Source: DATBGZ01 sp036557785 (GTDB lineage Bacteria > Actinomycetota > Actinomycetes > Mycobacteriales > Micromonosporaceae). From it: a DNA stretch of 64,000 bases. A program made the position numbers and the translations under genes. The notes under the pieces are model-generated. The model searched no databases and was not told the origin of the DNA. It was given only the letters and a program-made list of their open reading frames with translations. The stretch covers positions 1-64,000 of the forward strand of contig DATBGZ010000092.1 of NCBI GenBank assembly GCA_036557785.1. The letters run 5' to 3'. This document shows positions 42,782-50,865 of this stretch, piece after piece. Every line of letters begins with the position of its first letter. The first letter of the stretch is position 1.

Positions 42782-43662
42782 CCCGTCCCGCCCTCCGTGA
42801 CCTTCGCCCAGCCGCCGCTCGTGCTTGCCTCCGCCCGACCGCCACCGCTCGAGGCCTGGGCCGCCACGCCGACGGTACTCCGCGCTCGTCGCCCCCCGGA
42901 CCTGACCACCGCATCTGCGGGCGCCGCTGAGCCCGACGCGCGGCTGGCAAGCTGCGCCGCTGAGCCTGCTGCGCGGCTGGCAAGCTGCGCCGCTGAGCCC
43001 GACGCGCGGCTGGCAAGCTGCGCCGCGATCACGTTGACGTACGAGAACCGGTGTTGCGGACACGGCCCCCGCTCGGCCAACGCCGCTGCGTGCTCGTCGG
43101 TCGAGTATCCCTTGTGCTCGGCGAAGCCATAACCGGGATATTCCTGGTCAAGCTGCACCATGATCCGATCCCGCGTCACCTTGGCGACCACACTGGCTGC
43201 CGCGACGCACGCCGCGATCCGGTCGCCCTTCCACACGGCCAGGCCCGGCGCGCCGAGCCCGGCCACCGCGAACCCGTCCGTCAGGACGTAGTCCGGGTGC
43301 GTCGCCAGGGCGGCCAGTGCGCGTCGCATGCCGGCGAGGTTACACACCTGCAGCCCGCGCCGGTCCACCTCCGCGGCTGGGATGACGACCACAGCGTACG
43401 AGCTCGCCCGGTCCACCACCTCGGCATAGACCCGCTCCCGGGCGGCCGCGGTGAGCAGCTTGGAGTCCGCGAGCCCAGGTACCTCGCCGCGGCGGCCGGG
43501 CGGCAGGATCGCCGCGGCCACCACGAGTGGACCGGCACATGCGCCACGTCCGGCCTCATCGGCCCCAGCGACCGCAGCGAAGCCACGCCGCTGCAGGGCG
43601 CGCTCGAGGGCGAAGATCCCCGCCTCGCGCCGGACGACCGTCCGCGGGCCAGCCAGCGTCAC
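42778..43662 (-). CDS. rnhB: ribonuclease HII with repetitive C-terminal tail
   Basis: 294 aa, about 60-80 longer than usual. Removes RNA from RNA-DNA hybrids. Active-site motif GADEAGRGACAGPLVVAA, VCNLAGMRRALA, TDGFAV and VAKVTRDRIMV are present. After YVNVI near residue 211, where relatives end soon, a tail begins with three copies of AAQLASRASGS and continues Gly/Ser/Ala-rich to the stop. GTG start overlaps the NUDIX gene stop. Confidence 0.93.
   Translation of the reverse strand: MTLAGPRTVVRREAGIFALERALQRRGFAAVAGADEAGRGACAGPLVVAAAILPPGRRGEVPGLADSKLLTAAARERVYAEVVDRASSYAVVVIPAAEVDRRGLQVCNLAGMRRALAALATHPDYVLTDGFAVAGLGAPGLAVWKGDRIAACVAAASVVAKVTRDRIMVQLDQEYPGYGFAEHKGYSTDEHAAALAERGPCPQHRFSYVNVIAAQLASRASGSAAQLASRAAGSAAQLASRASGSAAPADAVVRSGGRRARSTVGVAAQASSGGGRAEASTSGGWAKVTEGGTG
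42923..43021 (-). repeat. three tandem 33-bp repeats in rnhB
   Basis: Units at 42923-42955, 42956-42988 and 42989-43021; first and third are identical, the second differs at a few bases. Plus-strand unit starts GCCGCTGAGCCCGACGCG and ends GGCAAGCTGC. Each encodes 11 residues (AAQLASRASGS) in frame. Related to the repeat at 11044-11098. Confidence 0.9.
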
Positions 43663-44141
43663 GCGCTCTCACCCCTGTCGCCCTCGCACTCCGCCTGGCC
43701 AAGGATCTGCCTCAGGGTGTCGGCAAGGTCGGGCGGATAGACCTTCTCGTCGGTGGCGGCGAGGTCGTCGACCGACCACCACCGGTACTCGTCGATAGTG
43801 TGCTCATCGCCGCCGACGCCCGCGACCCAGTCGTGCGGAACGTCGTAGGCGGTGACCCGCAGGAGGTAGAAGTCCTGCCGTTGCCGATACCAGAGGCCCT
43901 CGTACGGGAACTCCGCGACGTCGCTGAACAGCGGTTCCCCGAGCTGCTCGGGAGCCACCCGCAGCCCGGTCTCCTCGAGCAGTTCGCGCGCCGCGCCCTG
44001 GGCCGCGTCTTCACCCGGCTGCAACCCGCCACCGATCGTGTACCAGTAGCGGGAGCCTGGCCGGCCCGGATCGAAGCCGCGCAGCAGCAGCACCCTCCCC
44101 TCGGCATCGATGAGCAGTACCCGCGCCGCACGACGCGGCAT
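43659..44141 (-). CDS. NUDIX hydrolase
   Basis: 160 aa. Nudix box GGGLQPGEDAAQGAARELLE followed by ETGLRV fits GX5EX7REUXEEXGU. It hydrolyses a nucleoside diphosphate derivative, substrate unknown. ATG 44141 (MPRRAARVLL) has GGGAGG 5 bases upstream; a GTG 11 codons earlier has a ribosome site only one base away and is disfavoured. It is not part of the mycobacterial arrangement between rnhB and lepB, so it is a local addition. Confidence 0.9.
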   Translation of the reverse strand: MPRRAARVLLIDAEGRVLLLRGFDPGRPGSRYWYTIGGGLQPGEDAAQGAARELLEETGLRVAPEQLGEPLFSDVAEFPYEGLWYRQRQDFYLLRVTAYDVPHDWVAGVGGDEHTIDEYRWWSVDDLAATDEKVYPPDLADTLRQILGQAECEGDRGESA

Positions 44142-44177
44142 CGGGTCCTCCCGCGACCCGGCGGCCGCGCCCACGCC

Positions 44178-44852
44178 TCAGCCCCCCGGCGGCGCGATGT
44201 GGTCGAAGGTGTCCGGCACGGTGAGCCAACTGAAGCGGCTCACCGGCCAGAAGAGCACAAAGGCCCGGCCGACCACGGCGCTGGTCGGGATCGTCGCCTC
44301 CATGATGTCCTGCGTCCGGCGGAAGTTCTCGCGCGAGTCGCTGGAGGCGGACCGGTGGTCTCCCATCACCCAGAGCCGGTGCGCTGGCACGACGATGTCG
44401 AAGCTGTCCAGGCTCGGCGCATCCTGGACGCCGGCGTCGTTTCGGAAGATGTACGGCTCGTCGAGCGGGGTGCCGTTGACCGTGATCCGGCCGGCGCTGT
44501 CGCAGCAGACCACGTGGTCGCCGCCGACCCCGATCACGCGCTTGATGAAGTCCTTGTCGGTCGTGATCTGACGCCACGCGTCGGGGGCCTCGAAGACCAC
44601 GATCTCGCCACGGCGCGGATCCCGGAAGTCGTAGATGAGCTTGTTGACGAGGACGCGGTCCTTCTCGTCGAGCGTGTGCTCCATCGACCCCGATGGGATC
44701 CAGAACGTCTGGACGAGGAAGGTGCGGACCACCAGCGACACCACCACGGCCACGATGACCAGGATCGCGAGCTCCTTCCAGAGCGCGGACCTGGCCTGTG
44801 CAGCCGGCTGTGGCTGCTCCGGCTCGTCGGCCCCCCGCTGCTCCTCAGTCAC
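44178..44852 (-). CDS. lepB: signal peptidase I (second copy)
   Basis: 224 aa. One N-terminal transmembrane helix (LAILVIVAVVVSLVVRTFLV), catalytic Ser in IPSGSMEHTL and Lys in DFIKRVIGVGGDHV, plus MGDHRSASSDSR (box E). Removes signal peptides from secreted proteins. GTG 44852 (VTEEQRG) is chosen; an ATG 13 codons earlier is possible. Located directly downstream of another lepB with about 30 bases between. Contains an unusual CC pair (VVCCDS) shared with the neighbour. Confidence 0.93.
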   Translation of the reverse strand: MTEEQRGADEPEQPQPAAQARSALWKELAILVIVAVVVSLVVRTFLVQTFWIPSGSMEHTLDEKDRVLVNKLIYDFRDPRRGEIVVFEAPDAWRQITTDKDFIKRVIGVGGDHVVCCDSAGRITVNGTPLDEPYIFRNDAGVQDAPSLDSFDIVVPAHRLWVMGDHRSASSDSRENFRRTQDIMEATIPTSAVVGRAFVLFWPVSRFSWLTVPDTFDHIAPPGG

Positions 44853-44919
44853 GCTCGCCCATACCTCTCCCCCGTTCCGCGGACGTCGCATCGCTGGTCA
44901 CTCGGGCCCGGCCATGCCG

Positions 44920-46332
44920 TTACCGACGCAGCGTACGTGGCGCGGGCCATCGGGACTCAGGGGGCGGCCGGTGCACACGGCGCCTGACCAGGGGCGCCAT
45001 CAGCGCCAGCGTGAGCAGGGCGGAGGTGGGATCGGGCCCGATCGCGGTCGGGCCAGCCGCGGAGGGCAGATCGGACAACGAGCCCGGTGTCCCGACGCCC
45101 CCCCAGTGGCTGATCGGCCAGACGCGCAGAAACGCCTGCCCGACCACGTTCTCGATCGGGATCGTTCCCTGGCATCGGGAGTCCTGTGAGACGCCGCGGT
45201 TGTCGCCCATCACGAACAGTTCCCCGGGTGGCACCTGCACCTGGGCGAACTGCCGCGGCCCACACAGGCCGGGGGTCGGCGCCAGGTCGAGCGGGTTGTT
45301 CGACTTCAGGTACGGCTCGTCGATGCCGACGCCGTTGACCGTCACCCGACCCACCTCGTCGCAGCAGGCCACATGGTCACCCGGAACGCCGATCACCCGC
45401 TTGATGAAGTCCTTCTCCCCCGGGCGACTCACCCCAACGAGGTCGCCCAGCGTGTCGCCGATGCGAGCGAGGAACCCGTTCGATGGCACCGAGAGGTTCT
45501 CCGGCACCCAGTTGTCCGGGCCGTGGAACACGACCACCTCGCCGCGCCGCGGATCACGGGTCGTGTACACGATCTTGTTGACCAGCACCCGGTCGCCGAC
45601 CCGGAGGGTGTCCTCCATGGAGCTGGAGGGGATGAGAAACGCCTGCACGAGGAACGAGCGCACGAGCACGGCGACGCAGAACGACACCATGACGAGGAGC
45701 GGCAGTTCCTGCCACAGCGGCATGATCCGGCGCCGCTCGTCCTGAGCCCGGGTGGCCTGCTTGGTCGTGGGCAGCTCCTTGACCCGCTGCTCGGCGAGGT
45801 CCACCGCGAGCTCCTGACCCGGGCGGCCCTCGACATAGGTCAGGCTCTCGTCGTCCGGGTTCAGGTACCTGGGGTCGGTGGCCAGGTACTTCGGGTCGGT
45901 GGTCTGGCGGCCGACGTCCACGGTTCGGAGCGGAACCGCCGCGCGTCCCGTCGCCGGACCGACGAGCGCCGGTGTGCCATCGACCGGATCGTCCGCCACG
46001 GCTTCACTGACCACCGCCGGCACCTGCGCCGAGGCCACGACCACGGGCGGTACGGCCGCGGCTGCGCTCACCACGCCCACGGCTGTGTCGGGAGTTTCGG
46101 CGACCGTCGCCGGTACGCCTGGCTCGTCGCGGGAGGCGGCGTTCGGACTGTCCTCAGTGGAGTAACCAACGGCCGGCACCGAGGCCCGCCCACGAGCCGC
46201 GGGGGGTGGCGTCAACACGCTGGCGGGGGGCCGAGCGGAGCCCACGACCGACGCGCCAGGGACGGGGTCGCCGCCATGGGCGACGTCGCGCGGATCGTCG
46301 GTCTCCGCCCCGTTCGGGCCAGGGAAGTTCAT
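44920..46332 (-). CDS. lepB: signal peptidase I with long N-terminal tail (first copy)
   Basis: 470 aa. The first 230 residues are disordered (Pro, Ala, Val, Asp-rich). Then one transmembrane helix (LLVMVSFCVAVLVRSFLVQ), catalytic Ser in IPSSSMEDTLRVGDRVLV and Lys in KDFIKRVIGVPGDHV, MGDNRGVSQDSRCQ, and a second hydrophobic segment near the C-terminus (TSALLTLALMAPLV). A tandem duplicate of the gene downstream. TAGGCT (complement 46341-46346) ends 8 bases before ATG 46332, possibly leaderless. Two or more type I signal peptidases in tandem is a known streptomycete feature. Confidence 0.93.
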   Translation of the reverse strand: MNFPGPNGAETDDPRDVAHGGDPVPGASVVGSARPPASVLTPPPAARGRASVPAVGYSTEDSPNAASRDEPGVPATVAETPDTAVGVVSAAAAVPPVVVASAQVPAVVSEAVADDPVDGTPALVGPATGRAAVPLRTVDVGRQTTDPKYLATDPRYLNPDDESLTYVEGRPGQELAVDLAEQRVKELPTTKQATRAQDERRRIMPLWQELPLLVMVSFCVAVLVRSFLVQAFLIPSSSMEDTLRVGDRVLVNKIVYTTRDPRRGEVVVFHGPDNWVPENLSVPSNGFLARIGDTLGDLVGVSRPGEKDFIKRVIGVPGDHVACCDEVGRVTVNGVGIDEPYLKSNNPLDLAPTPGLCGPRQFAQVQVPPGELFVMGDNRGVSQDSRCQGTIPIENVVGQAFLRVWPISHWGGVGTPGSLSDLPSAAGPTAIGPDPTSALLTLALMAPLVRRRVHRPPPESRWPAPRTLRR

Positions 46333-46390
46333 CGCCACCAAGCCTAAGCGGGTCCGTCGTGCGTGCCGGCGTTGCGGCGGTCGGCCCGGC

Positions 46391-46750
46391 TCAGCTCGCC
46401 GCGGTCTTCTCGCGCAGCTCCTTGATCTTGGCCTTCTTGCCCCGGAGATCGCGCAGGTAGTACAGCTTCGCGCGGCGCACATCGCCTCGGGTGACGATCT
46501 CGATCCGGTCGAGTTGGGGGCTGTGCAACGGGTACGTGCGCTCGACGCCGACCCCGAAGCTGACCTTGCGTACGGTGAACGTCTCGCGCAGCCCACCGCC
46601 CTGACGACGGATCACCACGCCCTGGAAGATCTGGATCCGGGAACGGTTGCCCTCGACGACCCGGGCGTGGACCTTGAGCGTGTCGCCGGCGCGGAAGGTG
46701 GGGAGGTCGGTCCGGATCGACTCGGCGTCCAGGGCGTCCAGCGTGTTCAT
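46391..46750 (-). CDS. rplS: 50S ribosomal protein L19
   Basis: 119 aa. MNTLDALDAESIRTDLPTFR, GDTLKVHARVVEGNRSRIQ, FQGVVIRRQGGGLRETFTVRK-type core and YYLRDLRGKKAKIKE are standard L19 sequence. ATG 46750 has GAGGA 7 bases upstream. A gap of about 120 bases separates it from trmD, so it may have its own promoter. Confidence 0.98.
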   Translation of the reverse strand: MNTLDALDAESIRTDLPTFRAGDTLKVHARVVEGNRSRIQIFQGVVIRRQGGGLRETFTVRKVSFGVGVERTYPLHSPQLDRIEIVTRGDVRRAKLYYLRDLRGKKAKIKELREKTAAS

Positions 46751-46869
46751 CGCATGGTCCTCATGGCTGCGGGCACGCCTGAGAGAGCGTGCGGTTGCTC
46801 TTGGGCGCCGCGATACGGCACGGACGCGGCAACCACCTACTTTGCCACACCGAGGCGCCGCGGCGGAAA

Positions 46870-47604
46870 TCAACCCCCGTCGCGCAGAACCTCGCGGTCG
46901 CGCTTCGAGAGGGCGTCGGACGGAAGGGCAGCCAGCAGATCGGGTCGGCGGCGCGCGGTCCGCAGCAGCGACTGGTCGCGCCGCCAGCGGGCGATGCGCG
47001 CGTGGTCACCCGAGCGCAGGACCTCCGGCACCGGCAGACCGCGAAACGTCGTGGGCTTCGTGTAGACAGGAGCCTCCAACAGGCCGGCGGCGTGGGACTC
47101 GTCCACCAACGACTCGGCGTTGCCGACGACGCCCGGCAGCAGCCGGCCCACCGCCTCGAGAATCACCAGCACCGCCACCTCACCGCCGAAGAGCACGTAG
47201 TCGCCGAGTGAGACCTCGAGCACGCGGGCGCGGGTAGCGGCGTGCTCCATCACCCGCTCGTCGATGCCCTCGTAGCGACCGCAGGCAAAGACCAGATGAT
47301 CTTCGAGGGACAGCTCCCGCGCCAGCGCCTGTGTGAACGGCACCCCGGCCGGGCTCGGCACGATGAGCAGGCCGCCCGGCGGCAGTACCCCGTCCAGCGC
47401 CTCTCCCCACGGCTCGGGGCGCATCACCATGCCGGGGCCTCCGCCATACGGCGTGTCGTCGACGGTGCGGTGGACGTCGTAGGTCCACGTGCGCAGGTCG
47501 TGCAACCGCACGTCGAGAATCCCGACCGCACGGGCGCGACCGAGAAGCGACAGGTCGAGCGGGGCCAGGTACTCAGGAAAGATCGTGATGATATCGACGC
47601 GCAT
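46870..47604 (-). CDS. trmD: tRNA (guanine37-N1) methyltransferase
   Basis: 244 aa. SPOUT-class methylase that adds m1G37 to prevent frameshifting. MRVDIITIFPEYL, DDTPYGGGPGMVMRPEP, FACGRYEGIDERV and SLGDYVLFGGEVA form the knotted SAM site. ESLVDESHAAGLLEAPVYT and RGLPVPEVLRSGDH are conserved. It starts 8 bases after the rimM stop. Confidence 0.97.
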   Translation of the reverse strand: MRVDIITIFPEYLAPLDLSLLGRARAVGILDVRLHDLRTWTYDVHRTVDDTPYGGGPGMVMRPEPWGEALDGVLPPGGLLIVPSPAGVPFTQALARELSLEDHLVFACGRYEGIDERVMEHAATRARVLEVSLGDYVLFGGEVAVLVILEAVGRLLPGVVGNAESLVDESHAAGLLEAPVYTKPTTFRGLPVPEVLRSGDHARIARWRRDQSLLRTARRRPDLLAALPSDALSKRDREVLRDGG

Positions 47605-47612
47605 CGCATCCC

Positions 47613-48188
47613 CTACAGGTCGAACAACCCCTCCGGCGGGGTGAGGACGACCCGGCCTCCCGCGAGGTCGACCTCGGGCACGATCGCCTTGACGAACGGC
47701 ACGAGTGCCTGTCGCCCATCGGGCCGGGAGAGCACCAGCAGATCGCTCGCCGGAGCATGTTCGACCCGAACCACGCTGCCGAGCTGCTCGCCGTCCGGCG
47801 TCAGGGCCTGCAGGCCCACGAGTTGGTGGTCGTTGAACTCGTCAGGATCGTCGGGTTCGGGCACGGTCGCGCTGTCCACGAGCAGGTACACCCCCCGCAG
47901 CGCGTCGGCGACATCACGGTCGGCGTACTCGTCGAAGAGCACGAGCAGCCGCCCCGCCGAGCTTCCGCGCCTGTCACCCTCACCGCGCCCGTGCAGCGGC
48001 CTGACCTCGCTGATGCGCAGCGGTCCAGCACCGGGCGGGTCGGTCTCGAGCACCGACCCGACCGCCAACCGCTGCTCGGGCGAGTCGGTGAGGATCTCCA
48101 CCACGACCTCGCCGCGCACGCCGTGCGGACGGATCACCCGTCCGACCGCGAGCTGCACGCGAGGCACCTGTGGCGCCGACTCGTCCAT
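47613..48188 (-). CDS. rimM: 16S rRNA processing protein RimM
   Basis: 191 aa. N-terminal beta-barrel (VGRVIRPHGVRGEVVVEILT) and C-terminal PRC domain (QLVGLQALTPDGEQLGSVVR, DLLVLSRPDG, VPFVKAIVPEVDLAGGRVV). Assists 30S maturation around S19. An acidic insertion (PEPDDPDEFND) lies in the linker. ATG 48188 chosen, as frame upstream is not conserved. Confidence 0.95.
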   Translation of the reverse strand: MDESAPQVPRVQLAVGRVIRPHGVRGEVVVEILTDSPEQRLAVGSVLETDPPGAGPLRISEVRPLHGRGEGDRRGSSAGRLLVLFDEYADRDVADALRGVYLLVDSATVPEPDDPDEFNDHQLVGLQALTPDGEQLGSVVRVEHAPASDLLVLSRPDGRQALVPFVKAIVPEVDLAGGRVVLTPPEGLFDL

Positions 48189-48207
48189 GCCGGAAGCGCG
48201 GCCGAGG

Positions 48208-48468
48208 TCAGTACGCGTCGATGATGTCGACCCGGACGCCCCGGCCACCTACTGAGGTGATCACCTGACGCAACGCCTTGGCCGTACGGCCGCCGCGACC
48301 GATCACGGTCCCGAGGTCGTCGGGGTGCACCCGTACCTCGAGCCGCTGGCCGCGCCGGCCGTCCACCATACGCACCCGCACGTCGTCCGGGTGCTCGACG
48401 ATGCCCTTGACCAGGTGCTCCAGCGCCGGTCGCAGGGCGCTGTCAGCCCTGCGCGTCGGTGCCGGCAT
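48208..48468 (-). CDS. khpA: KH-domain RNA-binding protein
   Basis: 86 aa. Single KH domain: LVKGIVEHPDDVRVRMVD, LEVRVHPDDLGTVIGRGGRT with the GxxG loop IGRGGR, and ALRQVITSVGGRGVRVDIID. KhpA binds sRNAs and mRNAs as partner of KhpB in Gram-positives. It overlaps the end of rpsP by 26 bases and follows the conserved rpsP-khpA-rimM-trmD-rplS order. Confidence 0.95.
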   Translation of the reverse strand: MPAPTRRADSALRPALEHLVKGIVEHPDDVRVRMVDGRRGQRLEVRVHPDDLGTVIGRGGRTAKALRQVITSVGGRGVRVDIIDAY

Positions 48469-48961
48469 CGCCCGACTCCTGAGCCTCGCCCTCCGCGGCG
48501 GCCGTGGCGGGCGCCTCGGTCGGCGCCTCGGCCGCGGCAGCCCCGCCTCGCGCTGCCTGCTGGCTCTTCGCCGCCTTCTTGGCCGGCTCGCGCTTGGGCT
48601 TCTCGGCCTCGACGAGCCCAGCCGCTGCCTTTGCCTCCGCCTCGTAGGCGGCGGTGCGGCTGGTCCGGGCGGGGGCGACCTTGAGCGGCTCGCTCGGCGC
48701 TGGCAGTCCCTTGAACTTCTGCCAGTCCCCGGTCCTGGACAGAATCGCGATCACCGGCTCGCTCGGCTGCGCGCCGACCGAGAGCCAGTGCTGTACCCGC
48801 TCGGAGTTCACCTCGATGCGCGAGGGCTCCTCCTTCGGGTGGTAGAGCCCGACGTACTCGATCGCCCGGCCGTCGCGCTTGGTGCGCGCGTCCGCCACGA
48901 CGATGCGGTACTGAGGGTTGCGGATCTTTCCCATCCGCAGAAGCCGGATCTTTACGGCCAC
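48443..48961 (-). CDS. rpsP: 30S ribosomal protein S16
   Basis: 172 aa from GTG 48961. Core MAVKIRLLRMGKIRNPQYR through EYVGLYHPKEEPSRIEV and VQHWLSVGAQPSEPV is canonical. A long Ala/Glu/Lys tail (AKKAAKSQQAARG and beyond) extends about 75 residues past the fold, as in high-GC actinobacteria. First gene of the rpsP-rplS operon. Confidence 0.97.
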   Translation of the reverse strand: MAVKIRLLRMGKIRNPQYRIVVADARTKRDGRAIEYVGLYHPKEEPSRIEVNSERVQHWLSVGAQPSEPVIAILSRTGDWQKFKGLPAPSEPLKVAPARTSRTAAYEAEAKAAAGLVEAEKPKREPAKKAAKSQQAARGGAAAAEAPTEAPATAAAEGEAQESGDAGTDAQG

Positions 48962-49160
48962 TTCTTCTCGCTCCTGCTGAAGTTGTGTGACGACATCCTC
49001 GCGCCCGAGCACGCCGTTGCGGGCGTGGCATGGGTGTGCACGACGAGTCATCCGCTCACGAGGAGGCTGGCCGCCACCGTGGGGTTGGTGTGGCCGGCGA
49101 CTCTGCTGACAGTGTCGGGCCGCGCCAGGGTAGAGGGCCGGGCACGGAACCCGTCAGCAG

Positions 49161-49166
49161 ATTCTG
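49161..49166 (-). promoter_or_regulatory. possible -10 element for the rpsP operon
   Basis: CAGAAT on the minus strand, preceded by TGG (TGGCAGAAT), resembles an extended -10 and lies about 200 bases upstream of rpsP. The 282-base region between DUF402 and rpsP holds no convincing gene. Confidence 0.35.
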
Positions 49167-49243
49167 CCAGACCGCAGCGCCCCGGCACGAACCCACCCCG
49201 CGGATCCACCCGACCCGGGGTTCTTGACGCCCGCGCGTGTCGG

Positions 49244-49915
49244 TTAGGCCCGGTTCCGGGCGGGCGCGGCGTCCCGGCCCGGGTGCAGCGCCCGTGGCCG
49301 GTCGTAGCCGTGGGGAAGCGCCGGCACGGTCCACGATGCGTCGGGGCGAAACCCGCACCAGGTGCCGTCGAACGGAAACTGCGCCGCCTCGGCGAGGCGT
49401 GTGAGCCGCTCGGCCGTACCGCGGATCTGGACGGCCTGCGCCTGGGTCCAGTAGAGCGGGTGCCCTGTGCGGGCACGGAACTCATCCTCGTCCCGCAGCC
49501 GCCACGAGCGGTCGGGACGGACGGCCACCTCAAGCGACTGGTCGGCCGTATCGACGCCCGCACATCCCCGGTCAGCCCACCGGACGTACGGCTCCTCCAG
49601 GCGTGCGCGCCATCCGGCGAAGGTTCCGTCTGCCCACAGCCAGGTGACGGAGTAGGCCCGGTCCTCTGGCAGCCAGATCAGCACGTCGGTCCCCGTCCAC
49701 ATGTGGCGGACCAGGCGCGCGGTACGGGAGTCGTCGGTCGGTTCGTGGTCGGCGTCGTCGTCCGGCCCGACCAGGCGCCAGTACGGTGAGCCGGCCGGCA
49801 GCCAGAGTCGCAGGCCCCGCTCGTCATCGGCGGCGACCCGCACGAGTTCCAGGAGGTTCACCCGGCCGCCCCGCCAATGCCGGCGGACGAGCACCTCGCC
49901 GGGCGCGAACTTCAC
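49244..49915 (-). CDS. DUF402 family protein
   Basis: 223 aa. DUF402 fold features: FAPGEVLVRRHWRGGRVNLL, WLPAGSPYWRL, DVLIWLPEDRAYSVTWLW, and the late DEDEFRARTGHPLYW acidic stretch (about 140-155). Some DUF402 proteins are nucleotide phosphatases or RNA 5'-end enzymes; this one is uncharacterised. GTG start with GGAG 5 bases upstream. Separate transcription unit from rpsP. Confidence 0.85.
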   Translation of the reverse strand: MKFAPGEVLVRRHWRGGRVNLLELVRVAADDERGLRLWLPAGSPYWRLVGPDDDADHEPTDDSRTARLVRHMWTGTDVLIWLPEDRAYSVTWLWADGTFAGWRARLEEPYVRWADRGCAGVDTADQSLEVAVRPDRSWRLRDEDEFRARTGHPLYWTQAQAVQIRGTAERLTRLAEAAQFPFDGTWCGFRPDASWTVPALPHGYDRPRALHPGRDAAPARNRA

Positions 49916-50088
49916 CGGCGCTCCTTCAGGGTGTCGGCCGGATCGCTGGGGGGACGATCCGTACCTGCTTGGACATTAGCCCTGAACCGTCGTTCAGTCA
50001 GCACCCGTACGGTTGAGGCTGAGGCGGCCGACCGGGTGAGCCGGTTGGTGCCAGTGCGGTACTCGCCGCCCGTCGATCGGGGATGAGA

Positions 50089-50757
50089 TCAGCGGGGTAG
50101 GCCGCAGGCCGTCACCATCGCGTTCAACTCGTCCTGGTAGTCATCGGCCGGCGCCAGCCAGAAGTCGCGCAGCGCATCGGTGCAGGCAGTCAGGTCGGTC
50201 ACGTTCGCGTTGGCGTCGTCGAGGTCGCCCCTGACCTGTTGCAGTTCCGAGTCCTTCTGCGCGATCGCGTCGTCCCGGTCGCTGACCGTCTGCTGCAGAT
50301 CAGAGATCTGGCCGTTGCGGTCGATCACGGCCGATCGCGCATTGACGAAGCTCGCCCCCAGGCCGAGGGTACCGAGCAGGAACACGACCGTCGTGGCGAG
50401 GAAGACCCAGGTGAGTAGACCCATCTGCTTCTGTGCCGCAGCCGGAACGGCGGCCGGGAACGCGGTCGTGGGATACGCCGTCGTGGGGTAGGCCGAGGTG
50501 GGGTAGGCCGAGGTGGGGTAGGCGGAGACCGGTGCGATCGAGGTCGGCAGGCCGGAGACCGGGTATCCCATCGGCTGTGCCGGCGGGGGCGCGCTGGGAA
50601 ACGCCTGCGGTGCCGCCGCTGGGGGTGGCTGCGGCACGGGGGTCAGCGGCGCGGTGGGCGGGGCGGGCGAACTCGGTGGCGAGGCCGGCGGAGGGTAGGC
50701 CTGCGGGGCGCCGTACGGGTTGGGCGGCACCGGAGGGTTCGGGTATGGCTCGGTCAC
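50089..50757 (-). CDS. proline-rich membrane protein with coiled-coil exterior
   Basis: 222 aa from GTG 50757 (AGAGG 6 bases upstream). About 105 disordered residues with YPTSAYPTSAYPTTAYPTT, encoded by a 15-bp repeat near 50470-50522. One transmembrane helix (LLTWVFLATTVVFLLGTLGL) follows, then a coiled coil (ISDLQQTVSDRDDAIAQKDS and on), ending with a small Cys pair (ACTDAL, TACGLPR) that could form a disulfide. No family recognised. Confidence 0.65.
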   Translation of the reverse strand: MTEPYPNPPVPPNPYGAPQAYPPPASPPSSPAPPTAPLTPVPQPPPAAAPQAFPSAPPPAQPMGYPVSGLPTSIAPVSAYPTSAYPTSAYPTTAYPTTAFPAAVPAAAQKQMGLLTWVFLATTVVFLLGTLGLGASFVNARSAVIDRNGQISDLQQTVSDRDDAIAQKDSELQQVRGDLDDANANVTDLTACTDALRDFWLAPADDYQDELNAMVTACGLPR

Positions 50758-50865
50758 GGTCGACCTCTCTGGCAAGCAACGGGCCCCCGGGGTAGGGCCA
50801 TGCGAGGATCGTAGGCTGCCACACGCACGATCGGACTGCCCGGCGACCCCTGCTGGAGCGCGGCT

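Noticed and set aside
42923..43021. Tandem 33-bp repeats considered as a CRISPR or minisatellite array
   Set aside because: No spacers, in-frame in rnhB, only three units; treated as an intragenic repeat.
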